Below the pieces are notes generated by a model. The model was not told the origin of the DNA and searched no databases. It was given only the letters and a program-made list of their open reading frames with translations. Source: ENR-C587 sp942493235 (GTDB taxonomy: Bacteria; Bacteroidota; Ignavibacteria; Kapaibacteriales; UBA2268). From it: 64,000 nucleotides of DNA. Shown piece after piece: positions 26,708-35,010 of this stretch. The stretch is taken from assembly GCA_942493235.1 (NCBI GenBank), contig OW818676.1:496001-560000 (forward strand), read 5' to 3'. The translations under genes were made by a program, and so were the position numbers. Positions within the stretch are counted from its first letter, which is position 1. Each line of letters opens with the position of its first letter.

Positions 26708-26763
26708 TGAATCGATTTTCCAAACGCCACTATCCAATTCCTATTTCCTACTTCCTAATTCCG

Positions 26764-26838
26764 AAGAAAGAACCCACCCCGTCATCGCTTCGCGATGCTA
26801 CCCCTCCTTTTGGAGGGGAATTTGAAGAATAGGTGCTA
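26764..26838. repeat. CCCACCCCGTC repeat, copy 1
   Basis: It contains two small hairpins, ATCGCTTCGCGAT and CCCCTCCTTTTGGAGGGG, and ends GAAGAATAGGTGCT. Near-identical copies lie at 50,750 and 51,030. Confidence 0.75.
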
Positions 26839-26849
26839 CATGGCTTTTC

Positions 26850-26884
26850 TACCAATATTCAACATCTAACGCTGTTGGAAGAAA
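26850..26884. repeat. Hairpin repeat H2
   Basis: Stem CAACATC..GCTGTTG with one mismatch, in the same flanks as H1. Confidence 0.7.
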
Positions 26885-26911
26885 AGAACTTTTTCACATT
26901 ATACTTCATAG

Positions 26912-26936
26912 CCTTACTACGCAGAGCGTAGTAAGG
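26912..26936. repeat. CTTACTACG hairpin, copy 1
   Basis: CCTTACTACGC pairs perfectly over 11 bp with GCGTAGTAAGG, loop AGA. Confidence 0.75.
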
Positions 26937-26963
26937 AGGCGAAATGGAGTGCCACTTTCATTC

Positions 26964-26998
26964 TACCAATATTCAACAGCTAACGCTGTTGGAAGAAA
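26964..26998. repeat. Hairpin repeat H3
   Basis: Perfect stem CAACAGC / GCTGTTG, loop TAAC. Confidence 0.8.
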
Positions 26999-27062
26999 GC
27001 ATCAATTCCTCACATTCTTCCTACTTCCCACTTTCAACTTTATAAACTTTATAACTTTCTTC

Positions 27063-27097
27063 TACCAATATTCAACATCTAACGATGTTGGAAGAAA
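27063..27097. repeat. Hairpin repeat H4
   Basis: Perfect stem CAACATC / GATGTTG, loop TAAC: the paired change from G-C to T-A keeps the stem. Confidence 0.8.
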
Positions 27098-27179
27098 GCA
27101 TCAATTCCTCACATTCTTCCTACTTCCTACTTCCCACTTTCAACTTTATAACTTTATAACTTTCAACTTTTTAACTAAC

Positions 27180-27890
27180 TTACGCACTTGCTAATGTAGC
27201 TGCCGATACTTTCTTGGCACCTGCTTCTAAAATTACTTTTGCTAAAGAGTTAATTGTCGAGCCGGTAGTAAATACGTCATCTACTATTAGTATTGATTTA
27301 TTCTTTATGTTTAGATTTTTATCAACAATTTCAAATATATCACGAACATTTTTACCGCGTTCGGATTTGTCTAAGCGGGTTTGGGTCTGTGTATATTTAA
27401 TTCTTTTCGCAAGTTTTATTAACGGGACTATCCCTGTGCTTTCGGCAAGGCCTTGAGCGATATACGCCGACTGATTATATCCTCTCTCTCGTTTTCTTGC
27501 ATAATGAATCGGAACCGGAATTACATAATCATAATCCGAATCGTTATTTTTTATAATATACCGTCCCAGCTCTCTGCCCAGTTCATAGCCAATTTTTCGC
27601 ATACCGGAATATTTCAGATTGTGTATCATATTCATATACTTATGATTTTCTTTTAGATTAATAAGGCTTGATACTGACATCAAAGCTGACTCGTCTCTAC
27701 CGGACAAACGGGACAATAATTCTCGGCTGTTTGTAGTTACAGGCATAGCATCGTAACAGCTTTTGCAGAGAAATGATAATTGTCTATTGTCTTTATTTAT
27801 CAGTACTGCACATACGGCACAAGTATGCGGAGCCAGTAAGAAATTTATCGGCTCAAGTAATTGCATAGTTAATTCTGAGAATGAAGCCAT
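27180..27890 (-). CDS. comF: ComF-family phosphoribosyltransferase-like protein
   Basis: The 236-residue protein has an N-terminal zinc-ribbon-like CxxC..CxxC (CAVC and CKSC near residues 24-45) and a C-terminal type I PRTase motif IVDDVFTTGST near residue 200. ComF proteins help DNA processing during natural transformation and are widespread even in bacteria not known to be competent. The gene runs up to the repeat island, and no other competence genes are near. Confidence 0.9.
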   Translation of the reverse strand: MASFSELTMQLLEPINFLLAPHTCAVCAVLINKDNRQLSFLCKSCYDAMPVTTNSRELLSRLSGRDESALMSVSSLINLKENHKYMNMIHNLKYSGMRKIGYELGRELGRYIIKNNDSDYDYVIPVPIHYARKRERGYNQSAYIAQGLAESTGIVPLIKLAKRIKYTQTQTRLDKSERGKNVRDIFEIVDKNLNIKNKSILIVDDVFTTGSTINSLAKVILEAGAKKVSAATLASA

Positions 27891-27921
27891 AAATAATTCC
27901 TTTTAGAATTTGAATTGTACT

Positions 27922-29181
27922 TTATAAAAAGCTGATAAATAATGCAATATTTAAAACTGTTACTATTAATCCGATAGTGTATAAAGTGATTTTAGAAAGA
28001 GTTGAATTTTTGTATTTCCCCATTACCTTTTCTGATGATGTTAAATACACTTGTAGGAAAATAGTAAATGGCAATTGGACACTTAGAAACATTTGAGATA
28101 GCACTAAACCCTGAAACGGATTAGAAATTATAAATATTAAAAATAAAGCAATGAGAAGTGAAATTCCAACTCCTATTCTGGAGTGATTATCTTTTATATC
28201 ATAAGGCTCTTTATACATGCCGGCAAATATTGTTCCGGCAGCCATACCGGAGGTAATAGTAGAGGCAATACCAGCAAATAGTAAAGCCACTGCAAATACA
28301 ATTCCCGAATGCACACCCAATAATGGAGTTAGCAAATCTTTTGCTTGCTGAAGCTCGGTTACTATTGTTTTATTTTTGAAAAATGTAGCTGCAGCCAGCA
28401 GTATCATTGCACTATTAATTGCCCAGCCGATAATCATAGATAGCAGAGTATCGAAAAACTCATATTTCAATTGTTTATTAATAACTTTGTCGTCTTCAAG
28501 ATTCCATTGTCGAGACTGAATCACTTCCGAGTGAAGAAACAAATTATGTGGCATAACTACAGCTCCGAGTACACTCATTATAATTAGCATTGATCCCTCT
28601 GGGAAAGAAGGCGTTACCCACCCAGCCGCCGCAGACTTCCAGTCAATGCCAACTAATGTTAGTTCATATAAAAATGATAGACCTATAACCGAGACAAATG
28701 CAATTATCCATTTCTCTATCAATTTATAAGAATTAGTAAAAAGCATAATAAGAACAAATGCGGTAATTAAAATTGCTGCCGGGCGAATCGGAATAGAAAA
28801 AAGCATGTTCAGAGCAATAGCACCACCAAGAATTTCTGCCAGTGATGTAGAGATAGATGCCAACATAGCTGATGAAAGTAAAAATTTTGAATATATCGGC
28901 TTTAGATATATTGATGTAGCCTCAGATAAACATAATCCACTTGCTATGCCAAGGTGAGCCACATTGTGCTGTAATATAATTAGCATTAAAGTAGATAGCG
29001 TTACCATCCAGAGTAGGGAATAACCATAATCAGCTCCAGCAGCTATATTTGAAGCCCAATTCCCGGGATCTATAAATCCGACCGTTACTAAAAGCCCCGG
29101 TCCTATATATTTCAAAATATCTAAGCCTCCGAATTTTGGCTTATAGTCTTTTTTATCTATATTGTTAAAGATATTGAACAT
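27922..29181 (-). CDS. mntH: Nramp-family divalent metal (Mn/Fe) transporter
   Basis: The protein of about 419 residues has around 11 membrane helices. The metal-binding DPGN in helix 1 (FIDPGNWASN) and MPHN in helix 6 (VVMPHNLFLHS) are both intact. Nramp proteins import Mn2+ or Fe2+ with protons. ATG 29181 is taken over an in-frame TTG 12 bp upstream. No metal regulator is adjacent. Confidence 0.92.
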   Translation of the reverse strand: MFNIFNNIDKKDYKPKFGGLDILKYIGPGLLVTVGFIDPGNWASNIAAGADYGYSLLWMVTLSTLMLIILQHNVAHLGIASGLCLSEATSIYLKPIYSKFLLSSAMLASISTSLAEILGGAIALNMLFSIPIRPAAILITAFVLIMLFTNSYKLIEKWIIAFVSVIGLSFLYELTLVGIDWKSAAAGWVTPSFPEGSMLIIMSVLGAVVMPHNLFLHSEVIQSRQWNLEDDKVINKQLKYEFFDTLLSMIIGWAINSAMILLAAATFFKNKTIVTELQQAKDLLTPLLGVHSGIVFAVALLFAGIASTITSGMAAGTIFAGMYKEPYDIKDNHSRIGVGISLLIALFLIFIISNPFQGLVLSQMFLSVQLPFTIFLQVYLTSSEKVMGKYKNSTLSKITLYTIGLIVTVLNIALFISFL

Positions 29182-29301
29182 AATATTTGTCAATCCAATA
29201 ATGAAAAATATTTCAAATCAGAATTATGGGTAGCCGAAAGAAATAATATATGTTCCTAAAAGATTTAGGCGATTTCAAATTTCTCGGTACAGGGGACTAA
29301 A

Positions 29302-29350
29302 GAGGTTGTGTAAAAACTGTTAATCTATTACAAATGTCTGCAGTTTTTAT
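29302..29350. repeat. GAGGTTGTG / AAAAACTG hairpin repeat, copy 1
   Basis: AAAAACTG at 29312-29319 pairs with CAGTTTTT at 29341-29348. A closely related copy lies at 37.82 kb. It sits in the 480-bp gene-free stretch 29182-29664, which otherwise holds the CATTCTGA repeat. Confidence 0.6.
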
Positions 29351-29385
29351 CTCACCTCTATAGTCAAGAGGAGGTCTAAAATGTA

Positions 29386-29464
29386 GTCATTCTGAACGAA
29401 GTGAAGAATCCACTGTTTTGTAAGATATATACTTATATGGATACTTCGCTTCGCTCAGTATGAC
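29386..29464. repeat. CATTCTGA-type inverted repeat (copy 4)
   Basis: The arms 29386-29411 and 29439-29464 are near-complementary over 26 bp. Confidence 0.75.
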
Positions 29465-29664
29465 ATCATTCCAATTTAAAACTTATTAAACAGCCCCCAA
29501 AAAAGCACTTTGAGAAATCATTAATAGTATTCTTATAGTTTTTACACCGCTTCTAAAGCAACCGGTTGATGTTAATATATTTATTTCAGAAAGCAGTAAA
29601 TGATGTTACACATATCAACCAAAATAATCAGGATTGGGTTGATATGGACTAATTAAAATAATAA

Positions 29665-31083
29665 TTATTTCGCCAATATTAAGAACATAGTTCTACGATT
29701 TTTAGCTCTGCCCTCTTCTGAATCATTACTCTTAATTGGCATTGTCATACCGAAACCGCGTGTACGAATTCTGTCTGAATCGATACCTTTACTTATGATT
29801 GCTTGCTTAACTGCAGCAGCACGTTTTTCTGAAAGTACTTGGTTAAAGTCTAATCCGCCAACATTATCTGTATGCCCCTGAATTTCAATTTTAAGCTTAG
29901 GACGGCTCATCATTTCATCGACAATTCCATCTATTGTGCTCATAGATTCCGGTTTTAACTCATATTTATTAAAGTCAAATAAAATCGGTATTTCAAAAAT
30001 ATCATCTTTATTGTTCATACCAAAACCACTCATGTCGTATTCTCCCTGAGCAATTAAGCTGTCTATTCTGCCCGGTACCGATAAGTAATTATATACAAAG
30101 TGAGTACCATAATATTTCGGTGGAACATATTCAACTAAATAGTAATATCTCAAGCTCATGTAAATATCTCGGAAGATTGCCGTCAATTCTTCTTTAGTAT
30201 ATGCCTTGTAAAACTTACCGCCTGTATATTTTGCCAAATCTCGGAGACCTTCGTCTTTATAATAACCGAAAGCAACACAGAAGATATGAATTTTTTCTTC
30301 TTTAGCTCGTTTAATTAAATCTGAATTATCATTTTTAGATAGGTTATCATCGCCATCGGTAAAAATTACTAAAACTCGAGGGTCTTCAGTATTGGTAAAT
30401 TCAAACATATTCATGCTTTTCCAGAGGGCATCATTGACTGATGATAGTCTGCCAAGCCCCATCTGCCTTTTAGCTCTTAGAAGTGAGACTATTTGCTCAG
30501 TATTGTCTGATAGCGGTACTCTAATATCTGTACTGTCGCTAAAAGTAGTAACAGCTAATCGGTCGTATTTGAATTTCATCGAAGCAAAGAGTTCTGCCCC
30601 GTCCATTATAGTATTAAATACTCCGCTCATAGAGCCGCTATTGTCAACTGCCAATACTATACTGTACGGTATGGAGTCATTGGCACCGAACTCACGGACA
30701 CTGAATTTCTCAACATTTTTAATTGTCTTATTGTATATCTTGCCGAGACCTTCGTCTAATTTGACAAAATAATTTATATCTTTATTTTTCTTATATGGGT
30801 CGGCTATATTTGTTACGAAATGTCCCAATGAATCATATACTCTGGTATATTCCTTAATTAGATCGGGATATTTATCTGATTCAATTCTCCAAACGTCAAA
30901 AATCAGTTTGTTTACATCAACGGAATCAATTGGTATGGTCGAGGTAATATAATTTGCCGTCTCTGTAGAGTCGTCCTCATCTCTCAATTGATTCTGCAAT
31001 TCGTAATCGGTTAAATGTCTATTACTTGAGCAAGCAAAAAGAGACATTATCAAGAAGAAAAGAAAATAATTTTTGGTATTCAT
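29665..31083 (-). CDS. Outer-envelope lipoprotein with VWA and OmpA domains
   Basis: The 472-residue protein has a lipobox (SLFAC, Cys18), so it should be lipidated after export. A von Willebrand A domain spans about residues 140-330 with an intact MIDAS motif DNSGSMS. A C-terminal OmpA domain (about 370-472: FDFNKYELKPES, GHTDNVGG, NRRTMF) should bind peptidoglycan. The combination suggests a wall-anchored protein binding ligands in a metal-dependent way. No partner gene is adjacent. Confidence 0.88.
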   Translation of the reverse strand: MNTKNYFLFFLIMSLFACSSNRHLTDYELQNQLRDEDDSTETANYITSTIPIDSVDVNKLIFDVWRIESDKYPDLIKEYTRVYDSLGHFVTNIADPYKKNKDINYFVKLDEGLGKIYNKTIKNVEKFSVREFGANDSIPYSIVLAVDNSGSMSGVFNTIMDGAELFASMKFKYDRLAVTTFSDSTDIRVPLSDNTEQIVSLLRAKRQMGLGRLSSVNDALWKSMNMFEFTNTEDPRVLVIFTDGDDNLSKNDNSDLIKRAKEEKIHIFCVAFGYYKDEGLRDLAKYTGGKFYKAYTKEELTAIFRDIYMSLRYYYLVEYVPPKYYGTHFVYNYLSVPGRIDSLIAQGEYDMSGFGMNNKDDIFEIPILFDFNKYELKPESMSTIDGIVDEMMSRPKLKIEIQGHTDNVGGLDFNQVLSEKRAAAVKQAIISKGIDSDRIRTRGFGMTMPIKSNDSEEGRAKNRRTMFLILAK

Positions 31084-31334
31084 AACAACTATTGTTTGTT
31101 AAAAATAAAATAGACTATTTATCTTTTAAAATATTTTTAATCAGAGGGGAATGTTGGGATATTTATTAATAATGGGAGCTTTCTATCAGCTTTCTGTATT
31201 TTGAATTGTAATGGTGTTGTATCAATTACTATTCAATTTCAATTACTAATACTAAATATATTTATTGCTTAATTCCTCCTTTTTCCGTATTTTAGGTATT
31301 ATTTATACTTGATTATTGAAGACTTGGGGATTAG

Positions 31335-33746
31335 ATGAACTACTTGAATATTCGTGAAGAAGAGCTTAAAAATAAAATTGCCGAAGAATTTTTCTGGCAG
31401 TATGATTGCACTAAAATTATCGGGAATGTCGATTTCTGCGTTACTTTTCGCCAAAGTGCCGATTCACTTTCTGAGCAGGAATCTCTTCTATGGGCAGAGG
31501 CGAAAACAGGAAGCTCGGATATTTATAAATCACTTGTACAGCTTATTCTGACCATCGGCAAAGCAAGAACTTTCGACAAATATCTACCTCCGACTATGCT
31601 CGGGGCTTTTGATTCGGAAAAAATTGCGTTTATCGCCTATAATGATATTCATGAGGTCTTCTATCAAAATGATTTTAATTGGAATGTAGCTCCTTCTAAT
31701 CACGAGTCTAAAGAATTTCGTCTGCTCTACGACAAAGTTAAAAATGTACTCGAAAGCAAAGTCTTTATTTTTACTTATTTTGAAGATGAAAAGGAATTGC
31801 ACCGATTTATCAAAATTAACTTTATAGTTGGCAAATTCGGCTTTACAAAAGTTAAAATCGATAAAAACAATTTTATGGTCATTTATAATAAATGGCTTGC
31901 CTCGGTCAAATCTACTATTGCCGTTAATTGGGCGATTGCCCAAAAAAGCGGTATTATAGACGGTGATTTTTACCTTGCTGACCTGCTCAGTAACGAAAAC
32001 GAAACTCTGAAAGATAAGCTTTTCGTGCTACTGAAAATTGACCATTATATATTAGATAGGAAAATTGACGAGCTTGGGCTTTTTACTTCCAGCACTGCTA
32101 ACTTTACAGATAATCAGGTCGCTCATACTCAATTCTGGAATAAATACGAGCGTCCGCCCAAAGAAGAATATTGGGATTATATAGTCGAACGCCGCGATTT
32201 ACTCGTACCGCAAGATGTACGCGAACGCAAAGGCAGTTTCTTCACACCGCAGATTTGGGTTGAACTTTCGCAGAAATACCTTGCCGATGTTCTGGGCGAA
32301 GATTGGCAAGATGATTACTATGTCTGGGACTGTGCCGCAGGAACAGGCAATCTGCTTAGCGGACTCGTTAATAAATATAATATTTGGGCTTCGACTCTTG
32401 ATAAACAGGACGTAGAAGTAATGAAAGACCGTATTAAAAACGGGGCTAACCTGCTCGAAGACCACGTATTTCAGTTCGATTTCCTAAATGATGATTTTAC
32501 TAAATTGCCCCCAAGACTACGGGAAATTATTAATAACCCCGAAAAACGCAAAAAACTCGTTATTTACATTAATCCGCCCTATGCGGAGGTTTCTAGTAAA
32601 GATATTAAAGGAAAAGTTGGAGTAAATTTATCAAACATACATAAAAAATATAGTAGTACAATTGGTACTGCTGGACGCGAATTATTTGCTTTATTTCTAA
32701 TTAGAATTTTTAATGAAATTTCTGATTGTACTATAGCAGAGTTTTCAACATTAAAAGTATTAAATGGTTCAGCTTTTGAAAAATTTAGGTTTTATTTTAA
32801 AGCAAAATATCTTAAAGGTTTTATTGTACCAGCAAATACTTTTGACAATGTATTTGGGCAATTCCCAATTGGTTTTAAAATATGGAATACTATTATCAAA
32901 GAACAAATCGAAAGTGTTGATGTTGATGTTTATGATGATAAAGGCGAAATAATTCAAAATAGAACATTTATCACTTCTAAAAAATCTTTACTTATAAATA
33001 AGTGGATTGGGAATTATAAAATCATATTAAATCAAAATATTGGTTATTTAGATGGAATAAATGGGAATGATTTTCAGCATAATAACATAGTTTATTTTAC
33101 AAATAGCAAAGATTATTTACCAAATCCAAGAGGAATTTGGATTAACAAAAACAATCTATTTGTTTGTTCAATATATTTTACTGTGCGTCATTTATTTGAA
33201 CATACATGGATAAATCATAATGATCAATTTTTAACTCCTATCGATGAATGGGCAAATGATATTGATTTTCAAATTAATTGTTTGGTTTTTTCACTCTTTC
33301 ATAATAAAAACAATATACAGTCAAAATACGGCACAAACCACTGGCTCCCGTTTACGGAGCAGGAAGTGGACTCCCGAGAGAAATTCGAGAGCAGTTTTAT
33401 GACTAAGTTCATCAGTGGCAAGGTAAAGCCTGATAATGGAGATGCCCTATTTGGAATACATGATCATAGAGATACTCCGCTCGTGTTTTCTCCATTAGCA
33501 TTAGAAGTATTCGATGCAGGAAGAGAACTCTGGAGGTATTACCACAAACAAACCGGTATCAACGTAAACGCTTCTCTGTACGACATCAGAGAGTATTTCC
33601 AAGGCAGAAATGCCAACGGCAAAATGAACAACAAAAGCAATGACGAGACATATATGATGCTAATTAATGCTCTCCGCATTAAATTGAAGCAATTAGCAAT
33701 GAAAATAGAGCCAAAAGTCTATGAATACGGCTTTTTAAAAGTCTAG
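31335..33746 (+). CDS. Single-chain restriction-modification enzyme (type IIG-like N6-adenine methyltransferase with N-terminal nuclease)
   Basis: The 803-residue protein has an N-terminal PD-(D/E)xK-like region (WAEAKTGSSDIYKSLVQL near residues 55-72), a helical linker, then an N6-adenine methylase core with SAM motif DCAAGTGN near residue 335 and catalytic NPPY near residue 414. The C-terminal half should hold the target recognition domain. No separate nuclease or specificity gene is adjacent, which fits type IIG. Base composition is a mosaic: sampled 60-bp lines are about 40-45% G+C at 31.5, 32.3 and 33.4 kb but about 22% at 32.7 and 33.0 kb. The switch points lie near 32,585 and 33,330, suggesting a swapped recognition domain. 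Its last 48 codons are duplicated 1,264 bp downstream. Confidence 0.87.
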   Translation: MNYLNIREEELKNKIAEEFFWQYDCTKIIGNVDFCVTFRQSADSLSEQESLLWAEAKTGSSDIYKSLVQLILTIGKARTFDKYLPPTMLGAFDSEKIAFIAYNDIHEVFYQNDFNWNVAPSNHESKEFRLLYDKVKNVLESKVFIFTYFEDEKELHRFIKINFIVGKFGFTKVKIDKNNFMVIYNKWLASVKSTIAVNWAIAQKSGIIDGDFYLADLLSNENETLKDKLFVLLKIDHYILDRKIDELGLFTSSTANFTDNQVAHTQFWNKYERPPKEEYWDYIVERRDLLVPQDVRERKGSFFTPQIWVELSQKYLADVLGEDWQDDYYVWDCAAGTGNLLSGLVNKYNIWASTLDKQDVEVMKDRIKNGANLLEDHVFQFDFLNDDFTKLPPRLREIINNPEKRKKLVIYINPPYAEVSSKDIKGKVGVNLSNIHKKYSSTIGTAGRELFALFLIRIFNEISDCTIAEFSTLKVLNGSAFEKFRFYFKAKYLKGFIVPANTFDNVFGQFPIGFKIWNTIIKEQIESVDVDVYDDKGEIIQNRTFITSKKSLLINKWIGNYKIILNQNIGYLDGINGNDFQHNNIVYFTNSKDYLPNPRGIWINKNNLFVCSIYFTVRHLFEHTWINHNDQFLTPIDEWANDIDFQINCLVFSLFHNKNNIQSKYGTNHWLPFTEQEVDSREKFESSFMTKFISGKVKPDNGDALFGIHDHRDTPLVFSPLALEVFDAGRELWRYYHKQTGINVNASLYDIREYFQGRNANGKMNNKSNDETYMMLINALRIKLKQLAMKIEPKVYEYGFLKV

Positions 33747-33812
33747 TGGTTTGGGGAGTTAGGAATTCCTAACTCAATCTAAAACACTGACTTATATATT
33801 TATTATGTTAAA
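33603..33812 (+). repeat. Direct repeat, copy 1 (3' end of the restriction-modification gene)
   Basis: These 210 bp match 34867-35076 without gaps at a constant offset of 1,264; I count 14 mismatches (about 93% identity). The repeat covers the last 48 codons and 66 bp beyond the stop codon. Confidence 0.9.
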
Positions 33813-33825
33813 GTCGATTCCCTTG

Positions 33826-34154
33826 TTTGATATCGAATTCACAATAAGTGAGAAGCCTTATCACCAATTGAGTTAGTCGCACTATGAAATGTTACTTAAA
33901 ATAAGTAACAGATAGGAACATAGTTTCTAATTCAATCAAGCAATTAAAGAAAAATGGTCTATTTCGGAATTTAAGCATCCGAAAAATCATCTATGCTCTT
34001 ACGATTAGCATGCAGAAAAAGTAAAGAAGAAATCTTACAACTATACCCAAATGATAGAATTATAGAAAAGCCAATTGTTATAATAAGAGAAGCATATATA
34101 TTGGATTTTTTGAAATTATCAGATCAATATAATTATTTAGGGAGTATGACTTAA
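33826..34154 (+). pseudogene. Decayed DUF1016 (YhcG-type PDDEXK nuclease) gene fragment
   Basis: Conceptual translation in the frame of 33841 gives LS*SHYEMLLKIS and, after two more stops, NQAIKEKWSISEFK. After a frame change near 33,990 it gives RLACRKSKEEI and REAYILDFLKLSDQY before TAA at 34152. These match the DUF1016 N-terminal pattern LSWSHY, LLKI, EAxxxxWSVxEL, ERLxxSK and YVLEFL. The first stop replaces the Trp of LSWSHY (TAG for TGG), with stops at 33874, 33913 and 33928. DUF1016 nucleases often sit beside restriction-modification genes. The catalytic C-terminal domain is missing. Confidence 0.75.
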
Positions 34155-34259
34155 CACTGGGCAGGTTTGGAGTTTAAATAATTTGAAAATTCGAGTGTAA
34201 GAATAATAATTTTACTGCTTTTTCGTAGATAATTATATTTAAAAAAGTGAAGGAAATAT

Positions 34260-34529
34260 ATGCCATCGATATCTATGTTCTATGGGATGATAGTATATAT
34301 GTATAATTTTGATAACATTAAACATCATGAACCACATATACATATAAAATATCAAGGTGAATTCACTGTAATTGGAATACCTAATGCAGAGATATTAGAA
34401 GGAAATCTACCGGCAAATAAATATAATATAATAAAAGCTTGGATTACTATCCACGAAGAAGAATTAATGTCTAATTGGGATATCGCAATTAATGGCGATA
34501 CTGTTTATAGAATTGAGCCTTTGAAGTAA
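34260..34529 (+). CDS. DUF4160 domain protein
   Basis: The 89-residue protein has the DUF4160 pattern: MPSISMFYGMIVYMY, HHEPHIHIKYQGE, AWITIHEEELMSNWDIA and the final IEPLK. Function is unknown; members are almost always paired with a DUF2442 protein, and the pair has been suggested to act as a toxin-antitoxin-like cassette. Here the DUF2442 gene follows after 4 bp. It lies between the duplicated ends of the restriction gene. Confidence 0.88.
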   Translation: MPSISMFYGMIVYMYNFDNIKHHEPHIHIKYQGEFTVIGIPNAEILEGNLPANKYNIIKAWITIHEEELMSNWDIAINGDTVYRIEPLK

Positions 34530-34533
34530 AACT

Positions 34534-34773
34534 ATGAGAATTATACCTTTAAATATTAAGCTCAACGATAATTATTTGATAGATATTGAATTTTCAAATG
34601 GTGAAAAGTCAGTTTTCGATATGAATCCGTTTTTGGAAAAGGGGGCATTCAGAGAGTTGAAAATTATTGAAAAATTTAAAACAGGTAAAATAGTTGATGG
34701 TGCTATTCAATGGTGTAATTTAGTTGATTTATCGCCTGATACTCTATATATTCTATCAAAAAAGCAAAACTAA
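34534..34773 (+). CDS. DUF2442 domain protein
   Basis: The 79-residue protein matches DUF2442: IEFSNGEKSVFDMNPFLEKGAF, then FKTG, IQWCNLVDLSPDTLY. It is slightly short at the C-terminus (ILSKKQN). It is translationally close to DUF4160 and likely expressed with it. Function unknown. Confidence 0.87.
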   Translation: MRIIPLNIKLNDNYLIDIEFSNGEKSVFDMNPFLEKGAFRELKIIEKFKTGKIVDGAIQWCNLVDLSPDTLYILSKKQN

Positions 34774-34866
34774 TTTTATGCTCAAGCATAAATACATCTT
34801 CACTAAAGCAATGCCTACTACCCCCTATTGTGTGTGAACGAACCAACTCTGGGCAGTTAGCGGAAT

Positions 34867-35010
34867 GGCAGAAACGCCAACGGCAAAATGAACAACAAAA
34901 GCAATGACGAGACATATATGATGCTAATTCATGCTCTCCGCTTTAAATTAAAGCTATTAGCAAAGAAAATAGAGCCAAAAGTCTATGAATACGGCATTTT
35001 GAAAGAGTAG
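34867..35010 (+). pseudogene. Orphan 3' end of a restriction-modification gene (second copy)
   Basis: It encodes 47 residues plus stop that parallel the C-terminus of the 31.3 kb enzyme (NANGKMNNKSNDETYMM, then IHALRFKLKLL, ending YGILKE). No start codon or upstream coding part is present. Although 14 bases differ across the full repeat, the frame and stop are kept, so this is either a paralogue remnant or the old tail displaced by an insertion. Confidence 0.85.

Larger units (their letters stand above)
26640..27179. repeat. Repeat island A in a 670-bp gene-free stretch
   Basis: Between motB and comF there is no real gene. The stretch holds four copies of the CAACAGCTAACGCTGTTG hairpin repeat, one CCCACCCCGTC repeat, one CTTACTACG hairpin and low-complexity AACTTTATAACTTTC text. 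Short plus-strand open frames here only translate the repeats. The same assortment recurs at 50.6-51.2 kb. Confidence 0.8.

Noticed and set aside
26673..27097. Regularly recurring 34-35 bp repeats that look like a CRISPR array
   Set aside because: The spacing is irregular (about 177, 114 and 99 bp), copies occur singly elsewhere, intervening sequence is itself repetitive and no cas gene is present.
26949..27194. Plus-strand open frame of 81 codons
   Set aside because: It simply translates the hairpin and low-complexity repeats and has no ribosome binding site.
30392..30772. Plus-strand open frame of 126 codons opposite the VWA-OmpA gene
   Set aside because: It is the antisense shadow of the VWA domain with its intact MIDAS motif.
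33874..33876. TAG in LS*SHY read as a recoded Trp or pyrrolysine codon
   Set aside because: Two more in-frame stops, including TAA, and a frame change follow within 120 bp, so decay is simpler.
34703..34915. Minus-strand open frame rich in Cys and His
   Set aside because: It overlaps the DUF2442 gene and the duplicated restriction-gene tail on the other strand; the Cys-rich look is a composition artefact.
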